The notes under the pieces: generated by a model
Seen by the model: only the letters and a program-made list of their open reading frames with translations
What the model was told of the DNA's origin: nothing
The model's database searches: none
NCBI RefSeq assembly: GCF_039543225.1
Contig: NZ_BAABJI010000001.1
Location: 89,193-153,192 of the forward strand
Direction: 5' to 3'
DNA length: 64,000 bases
DNA from: Mucilaginibacter defluvii
GTDB lineage: Bacteria > Bacteroidota > Bacteroidia > Sphingobacteriales > Sphingobacteriaceae
In this document: positions 36,281 to 44,210 of the stretch, one piece after another
Layout of the letters: each line of letters starts with the position of its first letter
Position numbering within the stretch: position 1 is the first letter of the stretch
Translations under genes and position numbers: made by a program

Positions 36281-38671
36281 ATGCTGAAAAATTATTTTAA
36301 AACCGCCTGGCGCAATATCACGCGCAACAAGCTATTCTCGGCCATCAACATTACCGGCTTAAGCATAGGTTTAGGGTGTGTTATGCTTATCATCCTGTAC
36401 GTGCAGGATGAGGTAAGCTTTGATCGCTTTAACGAGAATGGCCAGCGCATTTACCAGATAGTGCACCATGGCCGTGGCCCCGAAGGAGATGAGCAGAAGG
36501 GCAGCATAACGGGTGCGGTACATGCGCCCATGTTTAAGCAGGAGATACCCGAAATACAGGATATATGCCGTGTTAACAGTTCATCCGGCCTTATAAAAAA
36601 AGGCACCGGGGTAATTAGTGAAAGGGGCATGTATGTTGATGACAGCTTTTTTAAAGTGTTTACTTTTCCGCTGGTGGCGGGTAACACGAATACGGCATTA
36701 GCTGAACCCAACAATATCGTACTAACCGAATCACTGGCAAAAAAATACTTTGGCAGTAACAATGCAGTAGGCAAAACGCTGCAAATAAATGTCGACGGTA
36801 AGTTTGAGCCATTTGTAGTAACCGGCGTAGCCAAACAACCGCCGCTGAACTCCACCATCCGGTTTGATTACGTGATGAACATCACCCGTACCTTCCAAAA
36901 ACAGGAATGGAAAGCTAACGACTGGTTCAATACCTGGCTAAACTCGTTTATATTGCTACGCCCCGGCGCTGACAGGGCGTTGGTAGAAAAGAAGATGGAC
37001 CGCGTGTTTAACAGCTATGCCGGTAAGCTGATGGTCGAATTCAGGAAGCAGTACGGTAATAAAATGTATATTAAATATGTGTTACAACCCTATCTTAATA
37101 TCCACCTTGACAAAGGCAATTACTATGCGGGTAATGGTTTAACACCTAACAGCAAATCAGACTACTCGTATATATTAGGCGGCATCGCGTTGTTTATCCT
37201 GATAATTGCCTGCATCAACTTTGTTAATCTTACGCTTTCCCGCTCGTTACGCCGCAGTAAGGAGATCGGCATCCGTAAGGTAAGCGGCAGCTCGCGCGGT
37301 ATGCTCATTGGTCAGTTTATGGGCGAATCGTTCCTGCTCACCATGCTGGCCTTTATGCTGGCCCTGGTATTGGTAAGTGTTTGTTTGCCGTTTTTTAATG
37401 AAGTGGCCGAAAAACAGTTGCAGCTAAGTTATCTGCTCAATTCGCAAACCATATTGTTAGGGCTGATCGTTTTGAATGCAGTCTTATCCGGCTTTTACCC
37501 GGCATTGGTTTTATCAGGCTTTAACCCGGTAGAAACACTTTATGGTAAGTTTAAAATTGCAGGCAACAACTACCTGGGCAAGGTATTGGTGGTGGTGCAG
37601 CTCAGCATCGCGGTGTTCCTCGCCATAGGTACCATCATTATGCAAAAGCAGTTTAACTTTATGCTGAACAAAGATCTGGGATATAAGCCCGATAATATCG
37701 TAAATGTTTATATGCCGTTCAACAATAATCCGGGTACTGATATTTTTAAGTCTGAATTAGGGAAATATCCGTTTATAAAAGGCGTCGCCGCGCAAAACAC
37801 AGCGTTTAATAATTTTACAGGCAGGCAGTTCAAGGTCAATAACAAGGACTTGTTCAGCACCCAGTTTTTTGATGTCGATAACAATTTTATAAACCTGATG
37901 CGGATGAAGCTGGTATCGGGCCGTAACTTCAGCAGCACCTCTGACACGGTGTCTTGCATTGTCAACGAGTCATTTGTAAAAGCTGCCGGATGGAAGGGGA
38001 GCCCTATAGGCGAAACCGTTACCTGGAACGATAAACCGCGTGAAGTGATTGGCGTAATTAAAGATTTTCATTCCGCATCGCTGCAAAGCTCCATTGCGCC
38101 GCTGTTGCTTGATCAGGGTGTTAAAGATAATTACTACTATGTGTTGGTAGTAAAAATTGACCCCGCAAAAAAAGCCGAGGCCATACAAACCATACAGGCC
38201 ACCTACAAAAAAATTGTGCCCGATCAGCCCTGTAATTATACTTTCCTGACTGATATGCTTGCCGACCAGTATAAGAGCGAAAAGCGATGGAAGTCGATCA
38301 TCGGTACCGCGTCGTTTATCTCTATCGTGATATCGTGCATGGGATTATTTGGTTTGGCAACGTTATCCATTGAGCAACGGGTTAAGGAGATTGGTGTACG
38401 CAAGGTATTAGGTGCGAGTTCGGCGGCTATTGTAAGGCTGCTATCATTAAGTTACCTTAAGCTGGTTTTGGTCTCGCTTGTTATCGCTTCGCCCGCGGCC
38501 TGGTACCTGATGCACCGCTGGCTGCAGGATTTTCCATACAGGATAAACATGAACGGCTGGATAATAGCCCTGGCGGCTGCCGGTTCAATAGTAATTGTGC
38601 TGTTTACAGTAGGGTCGCAATCCATACGCGCATCCATGGCCAACCCGGTAAAAAGTTTACGTAACGAATAG
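36281..38671 (+). CDS. FtsX/MacB-type ABC permease 7
   Basis: The last permease (796 residues) starts 25 nt after permease 6. Its first coupling helix is EIGIRKVSGSSRGM, with Ser in place of Leu; the second is EIGVRKVLGASSAAIVRLLS near 706. The C-terminus NPVKSLRNE varies by one residue from the array consensus. A terminator follows 16 bases after the stop and separates it from the ATPase 2/TolC unit. Confidence 0.9.
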   Translation: MLKNYFKTAWRNITRNKLFSAINITGLSIGLGCVMLIILYVQDEVSFDRFNENGQRIYQIVHHGRGPEGDEQKGSITGAVHAPMFKQEIPEIQDICRVNSSSGLIKKGTGVISERGMYVDDSFFKVFTFPLVAGNTNTALAEPNNIVLTESLAKKYFGSNNAVGKTLQINVDGKFEPFVVTGVAKQPPLNSTIRFDYVMNITRTFQKQEWKANDWFNTWLNSFILLRPGADRALVEKKMDRVFNSYAGKLMVEFRKQYGNKMYIKYVLQPYLNIHLDKGNYYAGNGLTPNSKSDYSYILGGIALFILIIACINFVNLTLSRSLRRSKEIGIRKVSGSSRGMLIGQFMGESFLLTMLAFMLALVLVSVCLPFFNEVAEKQLQLSYLLNSQTILLGLIVLNAVLSGFYPALVLSGFNPVETLYGKFKIAGNNYLGKVLVVVQLSIAVFLAIGTIIMQKQFNFMLNKDLGYKPDNIVNVYMPFNNNPGTDIFKSELGKYPFIKGVAAQNTAFNNFTGRQFKVNNKDLFSTQFFDVDNNFINLMRMKLVSGRNFSSTSDTVSCIVNESFVKAAGWKGSPIGETVTWNDKPREVIGVIKDFHSASLQSSIAPLLLDQGVKDNYYYVLVVKIDPAKKAEAIQTIQATYKKIVPDQPCNYTFLTDMLADQYKSEKRWKSIIGTASFISIVISCMGLFGLATLSIEQRVKEIGVRKVLGASSAAIVRLLSLSYLKLVLVSLVIASPAAWYLMHRWLQDFPYRINMNGWIIALAAAGSIVIVLFTVGSQSIRASMANPVKSLRNE

Positions 38672-38687
38672 TTTTAGTTTAATATCA

Positions 38688-38724
38688 AGCAAATGCCTCG
38701 CCTTTAAAGCGGGGCATTTTGCTT
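38688..38724 (+). terminator. Terminator closing the permease 6-7 unit
   Basis: AAATGCCTCGC pairs with GCGGGGCATTT (one G-T wobble) across a seven-base loop, the stem extends through AGC/GCT, and a TTTTGCTTTT tail follows. Confidence 0.75.
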
Positions 38725-38742
38725 TTACAGACACATAGATAA

Positions 38743-38782
38743 ACTGTATCATAACCGTACGCTCCATGTTACATAAGCGGAC
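38743..38782 (+). promoter_or_regulatory. Paired 16-bp activator sites, module C
   Basis: TGTATCATAACCGTAC (38745-38760) and TGTTACATAAGCGGAC (38767-38782) start 22 bp apart. They follow the permease 7 terminator, so they belong to the ATPase 2 promoter. Confidence 0.65.
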
Positions 38783-38836
38783 AGGATTCGGGGATGTATT
38801 TGATTTAAGTTTCTGATATTGAGTTGTTTATTGTTT

Positions 38837-38851
38837 TGGTATGTTATTCAT
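38837..38851 (+). promoter_or_regulatory. Sigma-54-like promoter before ATPase 2 (module C)
   Basis: TGGTATG lies 94 bases after ACTGTATC and 32 after TTAAGTTTCTG (38805). The -12 half reads TTCAT, without GC. The ATG is 49 bases from the TGG. Confidence 0.45.
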
Positions 38852-38885
38852 ATATTAATGGCATAATCACAATTAAAAAAATACG

Positions 38886-39563
38886 ATGCTATCACTACAA
38901 CATATTTCAAAGTATTACCAAACAGGAGGCAACAAAACCTTTGTACTGAATGATCTGAGCCTGAATATTGATCAGGGCGAATTTGTGTCTATCATGGGGC
39001 CGTCAGGTTCGGGCAAATCAACCTTGCTGAATATCATCGGGATGCTTGATGAACCAACCAGCGGCTATCATTACTTTATGGAGCAGCCCGTGCATCAATT
39101 AAAAGAAAAGCAACGCTCGGCATTATATAAGCAATACATTGGCTTTGTGTTCCAGGCATACCACCTGATTGATGAGCTTACAGTTTTAGAGAATATTGAA
39201 ACCCCGCTTATTTACCAAAACATTAAAGGCGCCGAGCGTAAAGCCCTGGTAGCCGATATGCTCGACAGGTTTAACATTGTAGGTAAAAAGGACCTGTTCC
39301 CGGCACAGCTATCAGGCGGACAGCAGCAACTGGTGGGCATTGCCCGCGCGCTTATTGGCAAACCCAAATTGCTTTTGGCCGATGAGCCTACGGGTAACCT
39401 TAACTCAAAACAGGGTGAGGAGATCATGGAGCTGTTTAAGAAGATCAATAAGGAAGACGGCGTAACCATTATCCAGGTAACCCACTCGGAAAAAAATGCC
39501 GAATACGGCTCGCGCATCATCAACCTGCTGGATGGGCGCATTGAATCAACAACCACCCTTTGA
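38886..39563 (+). CDS. LolD/MacB-type ABC transporter ATPase (ATPase 2)
   Basis: The second 225-residue ATPase of the locus is collinear with ATPase 1. Walker A is GPSGSGKST (38-46), the signature is LSGGQQQ (142-148), Walker B is LLLADEP and the H-loop is VTHSEKN. Two conserved positions differ from ATPase 1: the residue after the signature is Leu149 (LVGIARA) instead of Arg, and the D-loop reads GNLNSK instead of GNLDS. These changes touch dimer-interface motifs and might alter turnover, but the catalytic Glu167 is kept. It is 12 nt ahead of the TolC-like gene under promoter module C. Confidence 0.92.
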   Translation: MLSLQHISKYYQTGGNKTFVLNDLSLNIDQGEFVSIMGPSGSGKSTLLNIIGMLDEPTSGYHYFMEQPVHQLKEKQRSALYKQYIGFVFQAYHLIDELTVLENIETPLIYQNIKGAERKALVADMLDRFNIVGKKDLFPAQLSGGQQQLVGIARALIGKPKLLLADEPTGNLNSKQGEEIMELFKKINKEDGVTIIQVTHSEKNAEYGSRIINLLDGRIESTTTL

Positions 39564-39575
39564 TAGGATTTTTAC

Positions 39576-40898
39576 ATGCGATACTTTTTATTTTATATAG
39601 TTACTGCACTGCTTTTAATTGCCGGCACAGCACAGGCACAGCAGGCTGATTCTGTTTACAGTTTGCAGCAGTGTCTGGATATAGCTATCCGCAATAACCT
39701 CGATGTTAAAAAGAGCGAGCTGGAAATGGAGCGCCAGCGTATTTACTGGAAACAGGCAAGGCTTAATCTGCTGCCAACCATTAATGGCAATGTTGATCAT
39801 TCTATTAACAATGGCCGTAGCCAAAATGCCGACCTTACCTATGTTAACGCGCAGATTACTAACGCAAATTACAACCTGAACAGTAACCTGGTGCTTTTTG
39901 ATGGTTTGGCCATGTTCAGCAGTATTAAACAAACAGCGCTTGCTTATCAGGCCGGTCAGATGGATTTTCAGGCAGCAAAAAATAGCATCAGCCTGAATGT
40001 TATCACTACCTACCTGGCCATGCTTAATAACGAGGACCAGGTAACACAGGCTGAAACCCAGGTGCAGGTATCACAACAACAGGTTGACAGGCTCACTGTG
40101 CTCAATCGGGATGGTAACGTTACGCCGGCGGAATTTTTTAATTTAAAGGGACAATTAGCAAACGATCAGTTATCGCTCATTACCGCTAAAAACAACCTGA
40201 TCGCCTCCAGGCTTAATTTGCTTGAGCTGATGAACATACCTTATAACAAGAACATAAAATTTGAACGCCTGAGTGCTGGCGAACTGCCCGCGGCTTATAA
40301 AACCGCCCAAGAAGATGTGTATAATACCGCGCTTAAGGATTTGGCGCAGGTTAGAGCGACAGAGTTACGCGTGCAAAGTTCAGAAAAAGCAGTTAAAGTA
40401 GCTAAGGGGCGTATTTTCCCGACACTAAGTTTGTATTCAGGCGTGTTTACACAGTATTCAAGCGGGTCGGCAGGTAGTTACACAACTCAGTTCCGTAATA
40501 ACTATAATACATCGTTCGGCTTAAATTTGTCTATCCCTTTTTTAAATGGATTTAAGCGTAGAAACGATATAGCGATGGCCAAAATAAACCTGCAGGAATC
40601 ACAGTATGTTGATTACACCACTAAGGTAAAGCTCAAACAAAATGTTGAGCAGGCCTATGCTAACATGACCCTGGCTTTGGAGCGCTATAAAATTCAATCA
40701 GATCAGGTGGCGGCATATTCCGAGGCTTTTCGAACTACCGAGATCAGGTTCAATGCCGGCGCGGTTACCTCAGTAGAATTTGTTATAGCCAAAGGCAATC
40801 TTGACCGCTCGCGCACCAACCTGATAATTGCCCGCTACGATTATTTTATCCGTACTAAAATATTGGATTATTACCAAAACCGGCTTTCATTTAATTGA
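39576..40898 (+). CDS. TolC-family outer-membrane efflux protein
   Basis: The 440-residue product has a signal peptide (about 1-22, ending AQAQ). It then shows the two pseudo-repeats of OEP proteins with long helices: SLQQCLDIAIRNNLDVKKSE near 30-50 and its counterpart RATELRVQSSEKAVKVAKG near 265-283. The beta-barrel strand regions lie around 70-110 and 295-330. It would form the trimeric outer-membrane and periplasmic channel that docks with the HlyD adaptor. It is the only outer-membrane component in the locus and is cotranscribed with ATPase 2, so channel supply depends on module C. Confidence 0.9.
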   Translation: MRYFLFYIVTALLLIAGTAQAQQADSVYSLQQCLDIAIRNNLDVKKSELEMERQRIYWKQARLNLLPTINGNVDHSINNGRSQNADLTYVNAQITNANYNLNSNLVLFDGLAMFSSIKQTALAYQAGQMDFQAAKNSISLNVITTYLAMLNNEDQVTQAETQVQVSQQQVDRLTVLNRDGNVTPAEFFNLKGQLANDQLSLITAKNNLIASRLNLLELMNIPYNKNIKFERLSAGELPAAYKTAQEDVYNTALKDLAQVRATELRVQSSEKAVKVAKGRIFPTLSLYSGVFTQYSSGSAGSYTTQFRNNYNTSFGLNLSIPFLNGFKRRNDIAMAKINLQESQYVDYTTKVKLKQNVEQAYANMTLALERYKIQSDQVAAYSEAFRTTEIRFNAGAVTSVEFVIAKGNLDRSRTNLIIARYDYFIRTKILDYYQNRLSFN

Positions 40899-40922
40899 TA
40901 GCTTTCGTCGTCACAATAGTTT

Positions 40923-40957
40923 AACGGGCCAACTTACCAAGATGGCCCGTTTTGTTT
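40923..40957 (+). terminator. Terminator after the TolC-like gene
   Basis: AACGGGCCA and TGGCCCGTT form a 9-bp stem with an 11-base loop, followed by TTGTTTT. Confidence 0.75.
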
Positions 40958-40989
40958 TAAAGGTTGTATTTTATCTTTATCATTGAGGT

Positions 40990-41514
40990 ATGAAATATTT
41001 AATGTGCTTTCTGAGCTTTGTTTTATTTGCAGCGCCAATTGAATTGGAGAAACGTGAGCTGTTTGATAAAAAAGTTGAAATATTAATACCGAAAGAGTTT
41101 AAGATAATGAGCGCGGAAATGTTGAATTTCAAATATCCAAACAGGGTAAACCGCCCTAAACTGGTATTTACTAATGAAGATGGAACAGTCAATGTTGCAT
41201 TAAATATGTTAGCTAATTCTGCTACGCAGGCAAACGTTACGGCTTATAAAGATGCAATAAAAAATAGCTATAGAAAGGCGTTCCCTACAGCTGCCTGGCA
41301 GGGAGATGGTGTAGTGAACATCAATGACAGAAAAGTCGGTTATCTGAAATTGATTACGCAAGCTGTCGATCAAAAGGTTTATAACTATTTGTTTTTAACA
41401 GATGTTGACGGCAAAATAATGGTCGGTACGTTTAATTGTACTGAAAAGCTGATGCCGGAGTGGGAGCCTATTGCTCAAAAGATAGTGTCATCCTTAATCG
41501 TAAAAGCAAAATAA
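40990..41514 (+). CDS. Secreted hypothetical protein
   Basis: The 174-residue product has a short signal-like N-terminus (MKYLMCFLSFVLFAAP). It then has a small alpha/beta domain with IPKEFKIMSAEMLNFKYP, NEDGTVNVALNML and a C-terminal IAQKIVSSLIVK. The layout, an amphipathic core ending in a helix, is reminiscent of the PsbP/DcrB-like fold, but I cannot confirm this. It stands between the TolC terminator and an independent lipoprotein gene. Function unknown. Confidence 0.65.
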   Translation: MKYLMCFLSFVLFAAPIELEKRELFDKKVEILIPKEFKIMSAEMLNFKYPNRVNRPKLVFTNEDGTVNVALNMLANSATQANVTAYKDAIKNSYRKAFPTAAWQGDGVVNINDRKVGYLKLITQAVDQKVYNYLFLTDVDGKIMVGTFNCTEKLMPEWEPIAQKIVSSLIVKAK

Positions 41515-41524
41515 CTACGGTTTC

Positions 41525-41548
41525 GAAGTCCAGTTACTTCTTTTTTTT
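41525..41548 (+). terminator. Weak terminator
   Basis: A short GAAGT/ACTTC stem (six-base loop) is followed by eight T residues just after the secreted hypothetical gene. Confidence 0.4.
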
Positions 41549-41663
41549 GCAAGGGGGCGGTTAACAGCAAATTTAATGGAACTTTTTTCATCCGAAATCA
41601 GTTTAAAGGGTTGGTGTAACTTAGTGGGTGTACGCTATTAATAAATTTAACTGACGGCGTTAT

Positions 41664-42347
41664 ATGAAAAAACTGATACTCTTCTTTTCGGCATTACTAT
41701 TATTGGTAACAGCCTGTAAAAAAGATCCGGCAAATTTTACCGGGTACGAAAATGTTATAGCGTCTGTTGATAGCTACCAGCCGCTATTGAAAGGTAGCTA
41801 TTGGGTTTACGCCGCAACTTCCGGTTCATCAACCGATACCATTGTAAAAACCATTAACGGCAATACGCTCAATATAAATGGTAATACTTATTACGAAGCA
41901 AGCGTAGTATCAGCCGCCAATGGTACCTCAAAAGAGTATTATTATTCTGACGGGCATAATTATTACGCCCGCACTATTGATGCCCTGCTGAGCGACGAGC
42001 CGGTTAATTTTTATTACCTCGTCGATACCGCTAAAGATAACACAGGCTGGAGCGGCAGGCTAACAAACAACGGCATGGTTGAAGGCAGGGAAGTGATACA
42101 GGTTGGCCTCATGAAAAATAACGACACCACCCGCAATGTACTCGGTAAGGATTACAGTAAGGTAGTAAGTACCGCTGTTATCGTATCGGCCAGGGATGAC
42201 GATGGCAGTTATGCAACGTTATACACTTACAATCATTACATGGTTAAGGGTATAGGTACCATACAAACCGATATACAGCAAGGTAATCAGTTAATTGGCA
42301 GCATTAGCCTGGTGCGGTACTTTATTCCTGAATTACCGGCAAACTAA
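41664..42347 (+). CDS. Lipoprotein, first of three related copies
   Basis: The 227-residue lipoprotein has signal MKKLILFFSALLLLVTAC (lipidated Cys18, then KKD). The mature domain begins YQPLLKGSYWVY and contains RNVLGKDYSKVVSTAV and KGIGTI near the end. The same landmarks in the same order (YQP-GSxW-Y, GKxYxxV, KGxG) occur in the lipoproteins at 54797 and 55812, so all three are paralogues. The fold is probably beta-rich. No enzyme motif is visible. Function unknown. Confidence 0.75.
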   Translation: MKKLILFFSALLLLVTACKKDPANFTGYENVIASVDSYQPLLKGSYWVYAATSGSSTDTIVKTINGNTLNINGNTYYEASVVSAANGTSKEYYYSDGHNYYARTIDALLSDEPVNFYYLVDTAKDNTGWSGRLTNNGMVEGREVIQVGLMKNNDTTRNVLGKDYSKVVSTAVIVSARDDDGSYATLYTYNHYMVKGIGTIQTDIQQGNQLIGSISLVRYFIPELPAN

Positions 42348-42409
42348 AACAAAAAACCTTACGCCCGAATTTGTAATTTAGTGTCCGCAAAAAACGGATA
42401 CGCTTAACT

Positions 42410-44065
42410 ATGCTCCAAAAGCTAACCATAAACAATTACGCACTGATTGACAACCTGGAGATCAGTTTTGATAAGGGCCTCAACATACTTACCGGCGAAA
42501 CGGGCGCGGGTAAATCCATTATTTTGGGTGGCTTGTCGCTTATTTTAGGCCAGCGTGCCGAGAGCCGTTACTTTTTCAATCAACAGAAAAAATGTATCAT
42601 CGAGGGCTTGTTCCGGGTAGATAACCTCGGTATAAAAGAGTTTTTGGCAGAGAACGATCTGGATTATGATGCTGAAACGGTGCTGCGCCGTGAAATATCA
42701 GCCGACGGCAAATCTCGCGCTTTTGTTAACGATACGCCTGTGAACCTGGCTACTCTGAAACAATTGGGCGAAAAGCTTATTGATATACACTCGCAGCACG
42801 CCACGCTTGAAATTAACGACCCGGAATTTCAGTTAATGGTGGTTGATGCCGTAGCAGGTAACGCTTCGCAACTGGAAGCTTATCAGGCTAAATTTAAACA
42901 ATACCGTACCGAAAACACTCGCCTTAAGCAACTGATTGAAGACAGCGAAAAGGCCAAGGCCGATCTGGATTATTACCAATTTCAGTTTGATGAACTGGAA
43001 AAGGCCGGTTTGGCAGCTGATGAGCAGGAGCAGCTGGAGCAGGAGCTTTATACCCTCAATAACGCCGAAGAAATTAAACGTAACCTGCTTGGCGCAAACT
43101 ATTTGTTGCAGGATGGCGAAGCAGCAGTGCTGGCGCAGCTGAAAGAGGCCGGACAGCAATTATTGGCTCTCGAAAAATTTAACCCGGAGATTGAAGACTT
43201 GCATACCCGACTTAACAGTACGGTTATCGAGCTGAAAGATATTGCCGCCGAAATTGAAAACCTGGAGCAACGCACGTTTACTAACGAGGCGCGTGCTGGC
43301 GAGGTAAACGAAAGGCTGAGCATACTCTATAACCTGCAAAAAAAGCACCGGGTAAACACCAATGCCGAACTGCTGCAACTGCAGGACGAACTATCGGTTA
43401 AAATAGAACAAGCCATATCAAGCGATGATGCCATCGAAAAATTGCAAAAAGACATTGCATCTATAAAAAAGGATCTGGAAAAGCAGTCGGCCGAGTTATC
43501 TGCCAAACGCGCCAGCGCTATTCCATCAATAGAACAGCAGGTGATATATACCCTGGCTGAAATGGGCATGGGTAATTCCGTCTTAAAAATAGAGCTCAAC
43601 AAGGCGCCTGATTTTACTAAAACAGGTACCGACGTTGTACGTTTCCTGTTCTCGGCCAATAAAGGCCACGCGCCGGGTGAAATGAGCAAGGTAGCATCAG
43701 GCGGTGAGCTTTCGCGGTTGATGCTGAGCATTAAATCGTTAGTAGCACAATACACCGCTTTGCCAAGTATTATTTTTGATGAGATAGATACCGGCGTATC
43801 CGGCGAGGTGGCCAACAAGGTAGGGCAGATCATGGAGCGCCTGGCGGCTAACCTGCAGGTAATTACCATTACGCACCTGCCGCAAATAGCCAGCAAGGGG
43901 CAACGCCACTTTTTTGTATATAAAGATCAGCAGGGCGATGTTACCTACAGTCGTATAAAAGCACTTGCCGAGCAGGAGCGCGTACTTGAAATTGCCAAAA
44001 TGCTAAGCGGCGATAAGCCCGGCGAAAGCGCCCTGCAAAACGCGAGGGAACTGCTTTCTTTATAG
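42410..44065 (+). CDS. recN: DNA repair protein RecN
   Basis: This SMC-like ATPase acts in double-strand break repair. The 551-residue protein has N-terminal Walker A GETGAGKS (29-36) after MLQKLTINNYALIDNLEI, and a central coiled coil (about 155-380, rich in Glu, Lys and Gln). The C-terminal ABC signature is ASGGELSRLML, with Walker B SIIFDEIDTGVSGEVA. Length and order fit RecN. It is monocistronic. Confidence 0.96.
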   Translation: MLQKLTINNYALIDNLEISFDKGLNILTGETGAGKSIILGGLSLILGQRAESRYFFNQQKKCIIEGLFRVDNLGIKEFLAENDLDYDAETVLRREISADGKSRAFVNDTPVNLATLKQLGEKLIDIHSQHATLEINDPEFQLMVVDAVAGNASQLEAYQAKFKQYRTENTRLKQLIEDSEKAKADLDYYQFQFDELEKAGLAADEQEQLEQELYTLNNAEEIKRNLLGANYLLQDGEAAVLAQLKEAGQQLLALEKFNPEIEDLHTRLNSTVIELKDIAAEIENLEQRTFTNEARAGEVNERLSILYNLQKKHRVNTNAELLQLQDELSVKIEQAISSDDAIEKLQKDIASIKKDLEKQSAELSAKRASAIPSIEQQVIYTLAEMGMGNSVLKIELNKAPDFTKTGTDVVRFLFSANKGHAPGEMSKVASGGELSRLMLSIKSLVAQYTALPSIIFDEIDTGVSGEVANKVGQIMERLAANLQVITITHLPQIASKGQRHFFVYKDQQGDVTYSRIKALAEQERVLEIAKMLSGDKPGESALQNARELLSL

Positions 44066-44151
44066 GTTGGCAGTTGCCGGTTTGCGGTTAGCAGTTGTGT
44101 AATTAATAAGATACCTGCCTGCCGCAAACTGATAGCGGCAAACTGCCAACC
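44065..44151. repeat. Imperfect inverted repeat between recN and fabI
   Basis: The left arm starts GGTTGGCAGTTGCCGG at 44065. The right arm (44129-44151) reads GCGGCAAACTGCCAACC at its end. Short GCAGTT-type units recur inside the left arm. It begins on the last base of the recN stop. It may be a dispersed palindromic (REP-like) element and may also end recN transcription. Confidence 0.5.
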
Positions 44152-44178
44152 GAACACCGTCAACTGAAAAAATAATTA

Positions 44179-44186
44179 TAACTTTA
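44179..44186 (+). promoter_or_regulatory. Candidate -7 box of fabI
   Basis: TAACTTTA resembles TAnnTTTG and sits 25 bases before the ATG. The -33 element is not evident. Confidence 0.3.
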
Positions 44187-44210
44187 CCCCGATTATAAAA
44201 AACTCATATA

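Noticed and set aside
41615..41635. TGTAAC followed by GTGTACGC before the lipoprotein at 41664
   Set aside because: Spacing within the motif is wrong and the second repeat and downstream boxes are missing.
43327..43896. 189-codon minus-strand frame inside recN
   Set aside because: Serine-rich, low-complexity translation typical of antisense shadows; recN is unambiguous.
44065..44151. CRISPR-like repeat reading of the recN-fabI spacer
   Set aside because: Only one inverted-repeat pair, with no regular direct repeats or spacers.
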